Shown: positions 50,323-58,235 of the stretch, piece by piece
Numbering within the stretch: the stretch's first letter is position 1
How the letters are laid out: the number at the start of each line of letters is the position of its first letter
NCBI GenBank assembly: GCA_035945115.1
Contig: DASZAN010000039.1
Coordinates: 9,114-73,113, forward strand
DNA: 64,000 nt
Direction: 5' to 3'
Source of the DNA: DAHUYF01 sp035945115
GTDB lineage: Bacteria > Pseudomonadota > Alphaproteobacteria > ATCC43930 > CGMCC-115725
The notes under the pieces: generated by a model
Database searches by the model: none
What the model was told of the DNA's origin: nothing
The model's input: the letters and a program-made list of their open reading frames with translations, nothing else
Made by a program: the position numbers and the translations under genes

Positions 50323-50541
50323 GTGGCGATCCGAGATCAATGGAATATCGAGTTCGTCTGCCCAAGGTGTGGCAAGACGGGAAAAGCGAGCCTCTCCGAA
50401 GAGAGCCAGCTCGGTGGTGATCCTGGCCGCCGCGTCGATCTTCTCCCTCCTGGCTTCGCGACCATTCGGGCCGGTCCCCGCTCTAGCGACACGCGGATCT
50501 TATGCGGATCGTGCGGCGTGAGTGTTTGGCCAAGCAATTGA
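50323..50541 (+). CDS. Small zinc-ribbon-like hypothetical protein
   Basis: A 72-aa frame (GTG 50323) with WNIEFVCPRCGKTGKASLSE near the N-terminus and ILCGSCGVSV near the C-terminus: two CxxC pairs about 45 residues apart, the spacing of a zinc ribbon. The ribosome-binding site (GGAGGAG) is about 12 nt away, so the exact start is uncertain. Function unknown. Confidence 0.6.
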   Translation: MAIRDQWNIEFVCPRCGKTGKASLSEESQLGGDPGRRVDLLPPGFATIRAGPRSSDTRILCGSCGVSVWPSN

Positions 50542-50596
50542 AGATGGCGGGAAACGCCGCCGGGACGCGCTTAGAGTCCGTGACGCAGGCGCATCT

Positions 50597-50863
50597 TCAG
50601 GCGAAGGTATTCCCCTCAGGCGGAGCCGTCCGAGACCGACGAAATCTCGCCCGTGATTGGCCGATCAACGTCAGGCCCTCCCGCTCGAGCCGTTCCTCGA
50701 AGTTGTTGAGCTTGCGCTGCTTGAGGAGCATCGCCTCGTGCTTGCGCTGGAGCCTCGTTGTGAGTCGGGTTTGCTCGCCCTGGCGGATGGCGACAGCCGC
50801 GGCGGTCTTGCGCTCGTCCGCCGAGAGCGTCCAAGACCAGTGGCCAAGTCGCTTGCTGATCAA
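50597..50863 (-). CDS. Hypothetical charged helical protein
   Basis: An 88-aa frame rich in Lys, Arg, Glu and Leu: ADERKTAAAVAIRQGEQTRL, then KHEAMLLKQRKLNNFEERLEREGL, suggesting a coiled coil. It starts 13 bp after the stop of the upstream membrane-protein gene on the same strand, which supports it. No family recognised. Confidence 0.5.
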   Translation of the reverse strand: MISKRLGHWSWTLSADERKTAAAVAIRQGEQTRLTTRLQRKHEAMLLKQRKLNNFEERLEREGLTLIGQSRARFRRSRTAPPEGNTFA

Positions 50864-50876
50864 CGGCTTCTACGGT

Positions 50877-51206
50877 TCAGGCGGCGAGCTTGCTCGCGCA
50901 AGCGCTCGCCACGCCTGAGGGCGGCTCGGTGGCGCCCGGCATCACCGCCCACTTCTTCGCGAGCTCGTAACGCGCTTCCCAGCTGAGCTTGTCGGGTGCG
51001 GCGACATCGGCCCGTGCGCGCGACTCGCAGAACAGCGCCTGTTGCTCGACGATCCCGGCTTGTATCTCGGCGTTGGCCGTGCGGCTGGTGACTTGCCAGC
51101 CGATGTAGTTCGACGCCAAAGGCCCGACTAGCAGGCCGAGGGCGAAGGCGAAGATCAGCGGCTTCCGGGTTTCCCACGTCGATTTGGCGGCTTCGAATGA
51201 TGTCAT
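50877..51206 (-). CDS. Conserved hypothetical single-span membrane protein
   Basis: A 109-aa protein with one N-terminal transmembrane helix (PLIFAFALGLLVGPLASNYI, residues 16-35), then a soluble part with QQALFCESRARADV and YELAKKWAVMPGATEPPSG, ending in a Cys/Ala-rich tail. The two Cys could form a disulfide outside the membrane. The pattern is familiar from Hyphomicrobiales hypothetical proteins of unknown role. Confidence 0.68.
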   Translation of the reverse strand: MTSFEAAKSTWETRKPLIFAFALGLLVGPLASNYIGWQVTSRTANAEIQAGIVEQQALFCESRARADVAAPDKLSWEARYELAKKWAVMPGATEPPSGVASACASKLAA

Positions 51207-51423
51207 CGGCGTTTCCTCTCATGATATTTTGGCCACGAGCTATCAGACCCCGCTCCTTGGAGCGGCGCCATCGGGGTATCTCCGATTGCGGATCCGGATT
51301 AGATCGTGAGCGAGTTCGTCAGCTGGGTCGGTCCCACGATTTGTGCGACCGCTACTCGCCGATTACATATGGTGACTCGTGCCCGTTCTTACAACGATGG
51401 AAAATTGCACAGCGCAACTCGTT

Positions 51424-51840
51424 TCACGGCCAGGGCAACGATCCGCGCGCAGCCATGAGCGCGAGGAGGAGCGCAATGCCAATGCAGAAGATCGAGACCG
51501 CCGGCCAACGCAAATGAACGCCCGTGCTCCCAGGCGAGATGGGGGTACCCGGGCGCGCCAGCAGCCCGGCCACATGACGCGCAACGTCGCGGACCTCTGA
51601 CTCGCTTCGATTCTTTCCGACCCGCGCGATGAGCGGCGCCAGCGCGCGGGCGGCTGCTTCCCTCGGTAGTCTTGCCAATCTCGCACCTTCGGCCCAGGGA
51701 TCGATGCCGAGCCGCGTAAGCCCGGAAAGGACGCTGAGCGGCGCGCCATTCTCTTCCGCGCCTATGGTCGCGAAAAGAAAGCCGTTGAGTTCGGAGTGCA
51801 GCAGGGAAAACCGTTCGGGAAGCGCCATTTTGGCCGTCAC
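51424..51840 (-). CDS. Hypothetical protein with C-terminal membrane anchor
   Basis: A 138-aa frame (GTG 51840 or ATG 51828). FLFATIGAEENGAPLSVLSG and LTRLGIDPWAEGARLARLPR, followed by an Ala-rich segment with SEVRDVARHVAGLL, and a C-terminal transmembrane helix (VSIFCIGIALLLALMAA). Tail-anchored layout; no function recognised. Confidence 0.6.
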   Translation of the reverse strand: MTAKMALPERFSLLHSELNGFLFATIGAEENGAPLSVLSGLTRLGIDPWAEGARLARLPREAAARALAPLIARVGKNRSESEVRDVARHVAGLLARPGTPISPGSTGVHLRWPAVSIFCIGIALLLALMAARGSLPWP

Positions 51841-52244
51841 GTCGCAGGAGCTGACACAAGAAAGAGGCGCCGAGAAGCGATTTCCAGCTAAGTGACGCTC
51901 TGTTGGTCAGTCGTCAATGGGGCACGCGTGTGCTGAATGCGGGCGAGCGAAAACATCGGCCCGCAAGCAGATGCCATTTTCCCAGCATAATCATGGGCTC
52001 CGGACCTCTCTGCGACCTTCTATACACACCTAGCGCTCCGACAAATTTATTGAGACGCGACGCCCGGAGCAGCGCCGAGGCGATGTTGCAGCATCCTCGG
52101 GGCATTGCGGAGCAGAAATGATTGCCATGCGCAAGTCACAGCGCTTTCAGGTTCCCCATTGTGGACGATTTCAAAACGTACGTTGTAGGATTGGATTTGG
52201 AGCTGGGGAGGCCCCTGCGCGGCCTTCTCAGGGGAGGGCAAGCA
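51841..52244. other. Intergenic region without a supported gene
   Basis: About 400 bp between divergent small genes, with an AT-richer part near 51970-52060. No coding or RNA feature can be supported. Confidence 0.35.
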
Positions 52245-52517
52245 ATGGCACACCGTGTCGTGCTCGACGTGCTGCACGCCCAGGCGCAGCGCTATACGGA
52301 GGCAGTACAGCGCGAGCCCGATCCGCAAAAAATGCGCAAACTGGCGGTCACGGCCAGCGCCCTGTCCCAGCTCTTCGAACAGCTAGAGCGCGGCGTCGCT
52401 CTCAGCTCAGCGGACATCGCGGCTTACAGGGAGATGCTCGGGCACGTCGACGACGCCGAGCTTCGCGCGGCAATCGACACGCTGTTGGACCCGAAGGTTA
52501 ATTCGGCCGCCTCGTGA
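52245..52517 (+). CDS. Small helical hypothetical protein
   Basis: A 90-aa protein starting ATG 52245 behind GGGGAGGG. It is helical: LDVLHAQAQRYTEAVQREPD, MRKLAVTASALSQLFEQLERG, then IAAYREMLGHVDDAELRAAIDTLL. The VAEQLERAD-like segment is similar in type to the 154-aa protein at 45.9 kb. Its 3' end overlaps the next, opposite gene by 20 bp. Function unknown. Confidence 0.62.
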   Translation: MAHRVVLDVLHAQAQRYTEAVQREPDPQKMRKLAVTASALSQLFEQLERGVALSSADIAAYREMLGHVDDAELRAAIDTLLDPKVNSAAS

Positions 52518-52653
52518 TCTCCGCCTTGTCGGCCTCGTCGTCGAAGTCGCGCGCCCAGAGCTCGAGCTGAGCGCGCACCTCGGGCACGGTCGCGATCGCG
52601 AGCAGCTTGCGACACTGGCGGGCCTTGCGGCGGAGAAACTCTGCTGTCGGCAT
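52498..52653 (-). CDS. Small hypothetical protein
   Basis: A 51-aa frame starting ATG 52653 with GGGGAGCG upstream. FLRRKARQCRKLLAIATVPE then VRAQLELWARDFDDEADKAE is a pattern seen in many short alphaproteobacterial proteins (Ax2C+xLA...p.vr.qL..wA..fe..A). Function unknown. Confidence 0.6.
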   Translation of the reverse strand: MPTAEFLRRKARQCRKLLAIATVPEVRAQLELWARDFDDEADKAEITRRPN

Positions 52654-52962
52654 CGGAACGCTCCCCGAATATGCCGTCCTCTGGGCAAACGCCGTCGATT
52701 GGGAAATAGCCCAGTCCCCAACGCCCCGCTTCCGCCGACCTCTCCCTGCGCTACCGGAGGGCCTGCGCCGCCGCCGTTCGCCGCAGCCGGCGCGCAACCG
52801 CCGCCGCGGGGCCTGGGGGGGGCCACCCGGGGCGGCAACTCAGTGCCTGTCGGGGCCGCGGTGCGCGGGGCGTTGGCGTTTGGCGGGCAGGGGGCGCGCG
52901 TTTTGGGCGTGGAGGGGCCCGCCACGAACCTTGCGCGCTGTTGCCCGGGCCTCCCGAAAGCT
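52654..52962. other. G-rich, low-complexity intergenic stretch
   Basis: From about 52730 to 52920 the plus strand is strongly G/C-rich with runs such as GGGGGGGCC and CCGCCGCCG. Frames through it give Pro/Ala/Gly repeats with no motif. No gene is supported. Confidence 0.4.
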
Positions 52963-52999
52963 AACAAGGCGCCACAGGTTTTTCCTGTAGCGCCTTGTT
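52963..52999. terminator. Strong hairpin terminator next to tRNA-Asn
   Basis: AACAAGGCGC-C-ACAGG (52963-52978) pairs with CCTGT-A-GCGCCTTGTT (52984-52999) with a single mismatch and a TTTTT loop; TTTTA follows on the plus strand. It lies 5 bp beyond the 3' end of the minus-strand tRNA-Asn and may end transcription in both directions. Confidence 0.75.
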
Positions 53000-53004
53000 T
53001 TTAT

Positions 53005-53079
53005 TGGCTCCCGGGGAGGGATTCGAACCCCCGGCCAAGCGGTTAACAGCCGCTTGCTCTACCACTGAGCTACCCGGGA
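53005..53079 (-). tRNA. tRNA-Asn (anticodon GTT)
   Basis: A 75-nt cloverleaf on the minus strand: acceptor TCCCGGG (53079-53073) pairs with CCCGGGA (53015-53009), GCTGTTAACC anticodon loop reads GTT, T-arm GGTTCGAATCC, encoded CCA at 53007-53005. Confidence 0.97.
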
Positions 53080-53223
53080 TCAGTGGACCGCTGTCGCTCC
53101 GACGCGGACCCGCGGCCTTATATCAGAGGCGCCCCGCTGATGCCACCCCTTAGGGCCGACATCACCCGGAGCATTTGCCGCGCGAACACGTCTAATACGT
53201 AAATGCTTAACGAGGTATCAGCG

Positions 53224-54765
53224 ATGGGCGGCGACAACAAGCCGACGGGTCCCGATCTCAAGGCCGGCATTTCCCTCAACGATCTCGCCGAAGGTCGAAT
53301 GGTGCTGGGCCAGGCCGATGGCGAGGCGGCGCTGATGGTGCGCATTGGCGGCGAGGTCTTCGCCATCGGCGCCGCCTGCACGCATTATGGTGGTCCCCTC
53401 GCCGAAGGCCTGCTCGTCGGCGACACGGTGCGATGTCCTTGGCATCACGCCTGCTTCAGCCTGAGGACCGGCGAGGCGACGCGCGCACCCGCCTTCAACC
53501 CCGTCTCGTGCTGGCGGGTCGAGGAAAGCGGCGGCCGCGCTTTTGTGCGTGAAAAGCTGGAGCCGAGTGAGCGGCGCCTGCCGCCCACCGCGCGGCCGGC
53601 CAAGCAGGAAACGGCGCGCATCGTCATCATCGGCGGCGGCGCCGCGGGCTTTGCTGCGGCCGAGATGCTGCGCCGTGCGGATTTCGGCGGCAGCATCACC
53701 ATGCTGAGCGCGGACGACGCGGCGCCTTACGACCGTCCGAACCTGTCCAAGGACTATCTCGCCGGCACGGCACCCGAAGAATGGATACCGCTGCGGCCTG
53801 ACGACTACTACCGCGAGAACGGCATTGAGCTGGTGCTGGGCACGACGGCGAGTGACGTCGATAAGGCGGCGCGGCAAGTTCGCGCCGCCGATGGCCGCGT
53901 CTTTGGTTTCGACAAGCTGCTGATCGCTACCGGTGCCGAGCCAGTCCGGCTCAGCGTCGCCGGCGCGGATCTGCCGCATGTGCGTATGCTGCGCTCGCTC
54001 AGGGATTGTCGCGAACTCATCGCCCGCGCCGCCAAAGCTCGCCGCGTGGCGATCGTGGGCGCGAGCTTCATCGGCCTCGAAGTGGCGGCGGCGCTCCGTC
54101 ATCGCGATCTCGAGGTCCACGTGATCGCGCCGGAGCCGCGCCCGATGGAGCGGGTGTTGGGACCGGAGCTCGGCCAGTTCATTCGCGAGCTCCATGAGGC
54201 CCATGGCGTGCAATTCCATCTTGGCCGCGGCGTCAAATCGATCGCGCCACAGCACGTCACGCTGGACGATGGAAGCGCCGTCCCTGCCGATCTCGTCGTC
54301 GTCGGCATCGGCGTGCGGCCGCGGCTCCAGCTCGCGGAGCAGGCCGGCCTCGCCATCGATCGCGGCATTGTCGTCAACGAGTATCTCGAGACCAGCGCAC
54401 CCGGGATCTTCGCCGCCGGCGACGTCGCGCGCTGGCCCGATCCCATCAGCGGCGAGCGGCTCCGCATCGAGCATTGGGTGGTGGCGGAGCGCCAGGGCCA
54501 GACCGCGGCGCGCAATATGCTGGGCCGCGCCGAGCGCTTTGCCGCGCCGCCTTTCTTCTGGAGCCAGCATTACGACATCGCCATCGACTATGTCGGCCAT
54601 GCCGAGCGCTGGGACAAGATCGAGATCGACGGCGACATCGCCAAGCACGATGCGGCGGTCCGGTTCCGTCGCGCCGGGCGCACGCTCGCGTTCGCCACCA
54701 TCTTCCGCGGCCGCGAGAGCCTCACCGCGGAGAGGGAGATGGAAACAGCGCCAGCCGCAGGTTAG
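53224..54765 (+). CDS. Rieske-domain FAD-dependent NAD(P)H oxidoreductase (AIF/ferredoxin-reductase type)
   Basis: A 513-aa fusion. The N-terminal Rieske domain has CTH (Cys52, His54) and CPWHH (Cys71, His74). From about residue 130 a pyridine-nucleotide-disulfide-type reductase follows: FAD motif VIIGGGAAGFAA, NLSKDYLAG, LIATGAEP, NAD motif VAIVGASFIGLEVAAAL and APGIFAAGDVA. A C-terminal reductase dimerisation domain closes it. Such proteins resemble AIFM3 and rhodocoxin/ferredoxin reductases and pass electrons from NAD(P)H to an iron-sulfur or P450 partner. ATG 53224 with GAGG is preferred over ATG 53203. Confidence 0.9.
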   Translation: MGGDNKPTGPDLKAGISLNDLAEGRMVLGQADGEAALMVRIGGEVFAIGAACTHYGGPLAEGLLVGDTVRCPWHHACFSLRTGEATRAPAFNPVSCWRVEESGGRAFVREKLEPSERRLPPTARPAKQETARIVIIGGGAAGFAAAEMLRRADFGGSITMLSADDAAPYDRPNLSKDYLAGTAPEEWIPLRPDDYYRENGIELVLGTTASDVDKAARQVRAADGRVFGFDKLLIATGAEPVRLSVAGADLPHVRMLRSLRDCRELIARAAKARRVAIVGASFIGLEVAAALRHRDLEVHVIAPEPRPMERVLGPELGQFIRELHEAHGVQFHLGRGVKSIAPQHVTLDDGSAVPADLVVVGIGVRPRLQLAEQAGLAIDRGIVVNEYLETSAPGIFAAGDVARWPDPISGERLRIEHWVVAERQGQTAARNMLGRAERFAAPPFFWSQHYDIAIDYVGHAERWDKIEIDGDIAKHDAAVRFRRAGRTLAFATIFRGRESLTAEREMETAPAAG

Positions 54766-54863
54766 TCGTCGCCGATCACGCCATCAGGCTTCGTTAGCCG
54801 CAGCTCCGCATCTCACCGCTGCGTCATTGACGTGGACCGAGGGCCGTGCGCTAGGATTTATAG

Positions 54864-55082
54864 ATGACAAAGCGCACGATCGAAGCAGGACAGCATTTCC
54901 GGCGCATTCGACTCGGTGCCCGTGGCCACCCAAGAGAAGCGGAGTGGATCGTCGAGGCCGTGCAGATGGATGCCCAGGGAATTCGCCACGCGCGCCTCGT
55001 CAACGCCGCGGACCCAACGGAGCGAAAGACGCTTGCGGCAGACGTGCTTACCGACCCTTCTCGCTTCGAAGAGGTCGTCTGA
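54864..55082 (+). CDS. Small conserved hypothetical protein
   Basis: A 72-aa frame from ATG 54864. TIEAGQHFRRIRLGARGHPREAEW continues IVEAVQMDAQGIRHARLVNAADPTERKTLA, a beta-rich pattern like small SH3-type proteins in Hyphomicrobiales that lie near tRNA genes. It is the last chromosomal gene before the integrated element. Function unknown. Confidence 0.65.
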   Translation: MTKRTIEAGQHFRRIRLGARGHPREAEWIVEAVQMDAQGIRHARLVNAADPTERKTLAADVLTDPSRFEEVV

Positions 55083-55134
55083 GATGCAAGCCGCCGCGAG
55101 CGAAAGCAGCCGCTCCTGTGTCAATGTTTCAGGG

Positions 55135-55180
55135 TGGAGGCCGGAAGCGGAATCGAACCGCTGTACGAGGATTTGCAGTC
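55135..55180 (-). other. attL: 3' fragment of tRNA-Cys
   Basis: Read on the minus strand, the 46 nt start at the anticodon region (GACTGCAAATCC, anticodon GCA), continue with a variable loop and T-arm (GCGGTTCGATTCCGC), and end with acceptor strand TCCGGCC, discriminator T and CCA. Anticodon GCA together with discriminator T is specific for tRNA-Cys. The D-arm and 5' acceptor strand are absent to the right, so this is the displaced 3' end left by site-specific integration. Confidence 0.85.
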
Positions 55181-55217
55181 TATCGCGCACCCAGGTTTTC
55201 CGCGGCTTTCCGGGCTC

Positions 55218-55238
55218 CGTGTCGCGTTCGTGTCGCGT
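55218..55238 (+). repeat. Two direct repeats 11 bp apart beside attL
   Basis: CGTGTCGCGT occurs at 55218-55227 and again at 55229-55238, one helical turn apart and about 40 bp inside the element from the att core. The position fits integrase arm-type sites. A similar pair lies at 61703-61723. Confidence 0.5.
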
Positions 55239-55253
55239 CCGGAGGCGGCGGCG

Positions 55254-56000
55254 CTAGGGAATTCCGCGCGGCAGGATTATCCAGCCCTCGATCTCGGGCG
55301 CGGTCGGCGGGACGGGCTCGACGCCGCCGGGGTCGGAGAACAGGTGCGCCAGCAGCGCGCAGACGAGAGCGTCCTCGACGTCCGGGATGACCCCGCCGCT
55401 CGGCGATGAGAACGGCGCCGTCTGCAGCATCTCCCCGCATCGCGAGGCGAGCGGCGCGCTCTTTCGGGCGACCGCGGGGTAGGTCTCGATCGCCGTGACG
55501 CTCACGCCGTCGCTCTCCGCTCTCCAGACCCCGCAAGAGGTGGTGGGAAGCGAAGCCGCGCGCAGGAAATGAATACCCTTCGTCGACTGGCTGCCGAGCA
55601 TGTCCCTAACCGCCGACAAAGGCTGATAGCCGCGCCTGATCAGGTCGAGTTCGGTGTCCCGCCGCGTGTAGGGGTTCAGGCGGTCGTCCTCGGGCACCGG
55701 AGTCCGCTCGCCTCCGGACGCGAGGCGCAGCATCGCCCGCGGCCACCCGAGCGGAGTGTCGATCGCGACGGTCAGGTCGAAGGAGCCCGCCTCCCGCAGC
55801 TGGCACAGAGCGAGCATCTCGCGGACGAGCGGGACGCCGCTGAGCGTGACGAGCGCGCCGCGAAGATTGCCCCGCCATTTTCCGATCGCCCGAAGTTCGC
55901 CGTCGACGGGTTCGAGCAGGACGAGGGCATCGCGCGACAGCTTGTTCCGGTCGCAATGCCAGCCTCCGACGTCCCATCCCATCCAGAGTTTTCGCCGCAT
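55254..56000 (-). CDS. DUF429-like (RNase H-fold) protein of unknown function
   Basis: A 248-aa protein starting ATG 56000, 7 bp after the integrase stop. LWMGWDVGGWHCDRNKLS near the N-terminus, VAIDTPLGWPRAML, AIETYPAVARKSAP and IPDVEDALVCALLAHLF place acidic residues as in DUF429/RNase H-like proteins, which are suspected nucleases or nucleotide-binding factors. It sits between attL and int, where phages often carry cargo or anti-phage genes. The biochemical role is not known. Confidence 0.7.
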   Translation of the reverse strand: MRRKLWMGWDVGGWHCDRNKLSRDALVLLEPVDGELRAIGKWRGNLRGALVTLSGVPLVREMLALCQLREAGSFDLTVAIDTPLGWPRAMLRLASGGERTPVPEDDRLNPYTRRDTELDLIRRGYQPLSAVRDMLGSQSTKGIHFLRAASLPTTSCGVWRAESDGVSVTAIETYPAVARKSAPLASRCGEMLQTAPFSSPSGGVIPDVEDALVCALLAHLFSDPGGVEPVPPTAPEIEGWIILPRGIP

Positions 56001-56007
56001 CCGAGAC

Positions 56008-57216
56008 TCAGCCCTGGCCGAGGAGCGAGCCTTCGAGCTTCGCCATCGCCTTCTGGTCGCCCTTCGCGTCCGGGAAGAGATGGCCGTAGACGTCGAACGT
56101 CAGCTTGATCGTGCTGTGCCCCATGAACACTTGGATGCGCTTCGGCTGCCAGCCCTGGGCGATGAGCAGCGACGCGCAGGCGTGGCGCATCGCGTGGAGG
56201 CCGTACCTCTGACGTCGTTCCGGCCTGCCGTCCGCGCCGAGGATCGGCTTCCCCGCATCGCCGAGGCGCGGCTCGGCGATCCCGCAGGAGAGCTGGAGAG
56301 CGCCGAAGCGGCGATAAAGCGTCGTGTGATCCTCGACCTTCCCGTCGGCGTCGGGGAAGACCAGCGCGTCGTCGGGGAGCTTGACGAGCGAGAGGTCGAC
56401 CGGGGCGTCGTCCGCCACGCCCGCGAGCGCGCGCTGGCGCTTCTCGCGAAGCTCTCCGAGCAGGGCGAGGAGGTGAGGGCCCATCGGGATGTCGCGGCGC
56501 GACGTCTTCGACTTCGGACGCCCGATCTTCCCAAGGCGGTCGGCGCGCTGACGGACGCGGACGACCCCCTCCTTGAGATCGACGTTGCCCCAGACGAGCC
56601 CGCGAAGCTCGCTCGGACGCATGCCCGAGAAGATCGCCGTATGGACGAAGGCGCGTAGCGAGCCCGCGGCGCACTCAAGCAAGAGCTTGATCTCTTCCGC
56701 CGTCGGGAACTCCGGCTCCTCCTCGTCGCGCGACGAGCCGGGGAGCCGGACCTCGCGGACCGGATTGGTCGCGGCGAGCCCGCGGCGGACCGCCTCCGAG
56801 ACGATCGACTTGAGCGAGTTCGTCACCTTGACGACGGTCGCGCGATTGCGGTCCTCGGCGAGCCGCTCGACGAAGCCCTGGGCGACGGGCGCGGTCAGGC
56901 GGGAGAGCTTCACTTCGCCGAGGAGCGGCTTGATGTGCTTCCGGACGTGATTTCTGTAGACGCGCGTCGTCGATTCTTCGAGCTTGTTCGCCTCGCAGCT
57001 CGACAGCCAGATGTCCGCCGCCTCGGCGACCGTCAGCGAGGCGCTGTCCGCGACGTGGACGCCGCGCGCAAGCTCGCCGCGGACCTGCATCTCGTACGCG
57101 ACCGCCGCGGCCTTCGTCGCGAACGAGCGCGCGCGCCTGACGCCCGCGGCGTCGCGATAGTCGAGCCTCCAGTAGACTTTCCCCGTGCGCGGCAGGACCC
57201 GCTTGCAAATGCTCAT
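56008..57216 (-). CDS. int: Tyrosine-recombinase integrase
   Basis: A 402-aa phage-type integrase. A short N-terminal arm-binding region and SAM-like core-binding domain (about 65-165: LTVAEAADIWLSSCEANKLEE) precede the catalytic domain with Arg in FSGMRPSELRGL (about 201), HAMRHACASLL (His/Arg about 342-345), GHSTIKLTFDVYGHLF with the final His and the nucleophilic Tyr near 375. ATG 57216 follows AGGAGGAAGGG; extension upstream runs in the RHH gene. It integrates the element at tRNA-Cys. ATGA overlap couples it to the RHH gene. Confidence 0.95.
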   Translation of the reverse strand: MSICKRVLPRTGKVYWRLDYRDAAGVRRARSFATKAAAVAYEMQVRGELARGVHVADSASLTVAEAADIWLSSCEANKLEESTTRVYRNHVRKHIKPLLGEVKLSRLTAPVAQGFVERLAEDRNRATVVKVTNSLKSIVSEAVRRGLAATNPVREVRLPGSSRDEEEPEFPTAEEIKLLLECAAGSLRAFVHTAIFSGMRPSELRGLVWGNVDLKEGVVRVRQRADRLGKIGRPKSKTSRRDIPMGPHLLALLGELREKRQRALAGVADDAPVDLSLVKLPDDALVFPDADGKVEDHTTLYRRFGALQLSCGIAEPRLGDAGKPILGADGRPERRQRYGLHAMRHACASLLIAQGWQPKRIQVFMGHSTIKLTFDVYGHLFPDAKGDQKAMAKLEGSLLGQG

Positions 57217-57818
57217 CCCTTCCTCCTCTGCCCTTCGGGTTGATCGAGGGGCATGCTTTCGGCCTTCACTTTGATCATCTCGTCGAGTGGCGACCTTCCC
57301 GCCCGCCCGAGCTGCCGGAAGAGGGAGAAGCCCGCGAGCGCGCGCCTGCTGCGGGGGTGATCTTCCGGCGCGAACGCGCTCCCCCTCGCGGCGATCTGGT
57401 ACTGCGCGAGGAAAATCTGCGCGAGGACCTTCCCGAGATCGCCCTTGGCCTTCGTCGCCGTCAGCCCGCGGAGTTCTTTCGTGATAGCGCCCCGCCCCTT
57501 GGGTCGGAGATACCGCATCAGCGTTTCGACGAAGGACCTCATCTCGTCGAAGGCAAAAGCGTCTTCCCAGACGCTCCGGCGGGTGGTCCGCTCGATCTCC
57601 TCGATCCCGTCCGCGACGAGCCGAGCGAAGTCGCGACTCCGGCCGCCGAAGCCGTGATCCGGGTCGAAGGAGCCGCGCAGCCGCAGCTCGATCTCTTGGC
57701 TGATCGTCCGGGACGCCTTCTCGGACGAGGCCCTCAGGCGCTCGTGAAGGTCGGGCGCAACGCGGACGCTGAGCGTCGCGCTGCGCCTCTCTGCGTCGGT
57801 CTTCCTGGGCCTTGGCAT
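57213..57818 (-). CDS. Ribbon-helix-helix (Arc-like) DNA-binding protein
   Basis: A 201-aa protein. Residues 10-50 (SATLSVRVAPDLHERLRASSEKASRTISQEIELRLRGSF) fit an Arc/MetJ-type ribbon-helix-helix. The rest is charged and helical with no motif I recognise (VWEDAFAFDEMRSFVETLMRYL). It is co-translated with int (4-bp overlap) and faces the divergent HTH gene across an operator-like region, so it may regulate int or act as a directionality factor. Start ATG 57818; the ribosome-binding site is weak. Confidence 0.75.
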   Translation of the reverse strand: MPRPRKTDAERRSATLSVRVAPDLHERLRASSEKASRTISQEIELRLRGSFDPDHGFGGRSRDFARLVADGIEEIERTTRRSVWEDAFAFDEMRSFVETLMRYLRPKGRGAITKELRGLTATKAKGDLGKVLAQIFLAQYQIAARGSAFAPEDHPRSRRALAGFSLFRQLGRAGRSPLDEMIKVKAESMPLDQPEGQRRKG

Positions 57819-57849
57819 CGTCTTTTTCCGTGGTAAACGTATACATAAA

Positions 57850-57890
57850 CCTACGGTAATCGCTGGCGCTTGTAAAGGAGAAACCGTAGG
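57850..57890. promoter_or_regulatory. Operator-like inverted repeats in divergent control region
   Basis: CCTACGGT (57850-57857) and ACCGTAGG (57883-57890) form an 8-bp inverted repeat with centres 33 bp apart, about three helical turns. They lie between the divergent RHH/int operon (start 57818) and the HTH gene (start 57928), the expected site for lysogeny-type control. Confidence 0.6.
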
Positions 57891-57927
57891 GTTCGGGAAG
57901 GAAGGGTTTTTCGCGGGAGCTGTCGAG

Positions 57928-58143
57928 ATGAGCGAGCTAGAGCTTAAGGACGACTTGATCCGCGGGGCCGATGCCATCGGCCGCTTCATCTTCGGCGACG
58001 ATCCCGGCGCGCGACGCAAAATCTATTACTTGTCGAGCGAGGCGAAGGGCGACGACAAGTTGCCCATTTTCAAGCTGGGCGCGGTCATCTGCGCGCGCCG
58101 GAGCACGCTGCTCCGCTGGATCGCCGAGCGCGAGAGCGCCTGA
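57928..58143 (+). CDS. Small HTH DNA-binding protein
   Basis: A 71-aa protein (ATG 57928, GGGAG upstream). GADAIGRFIFGDDPGARRKIYYL and LPIFKLGAVICARRSTLLRWIAERE give the winged-helix pattern of MerR/excisionase-like phage proteins that choose a DNA site through a KLGxxxxxxxSxLxxWI recognition helix. Likely an early regulator or excisionase, divergent from the int operon. Confidence 0.75.
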   Translation: MSELELKDDLIRGADAIGRFIFGDDPGARRKIYYLSSEAKGDDKLPIFKLGAVICARRSTLLRWIAERESA

Positions 58144-58235
58144 TCGGCCGATCTTTTCGCGGCTTCTTCATCGGCCTCACGACCCGGGGCGAAGCCTCAC
58201 AAGGAGGGAGAGACAACGCAAATGAGGGTTTCTGG

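Noticed and set aside
53218..54648. 476-codon open frame on the minus strand
   Set aside because: Antisense to the Rieske-FAD oxidoreductase; shadow frame.
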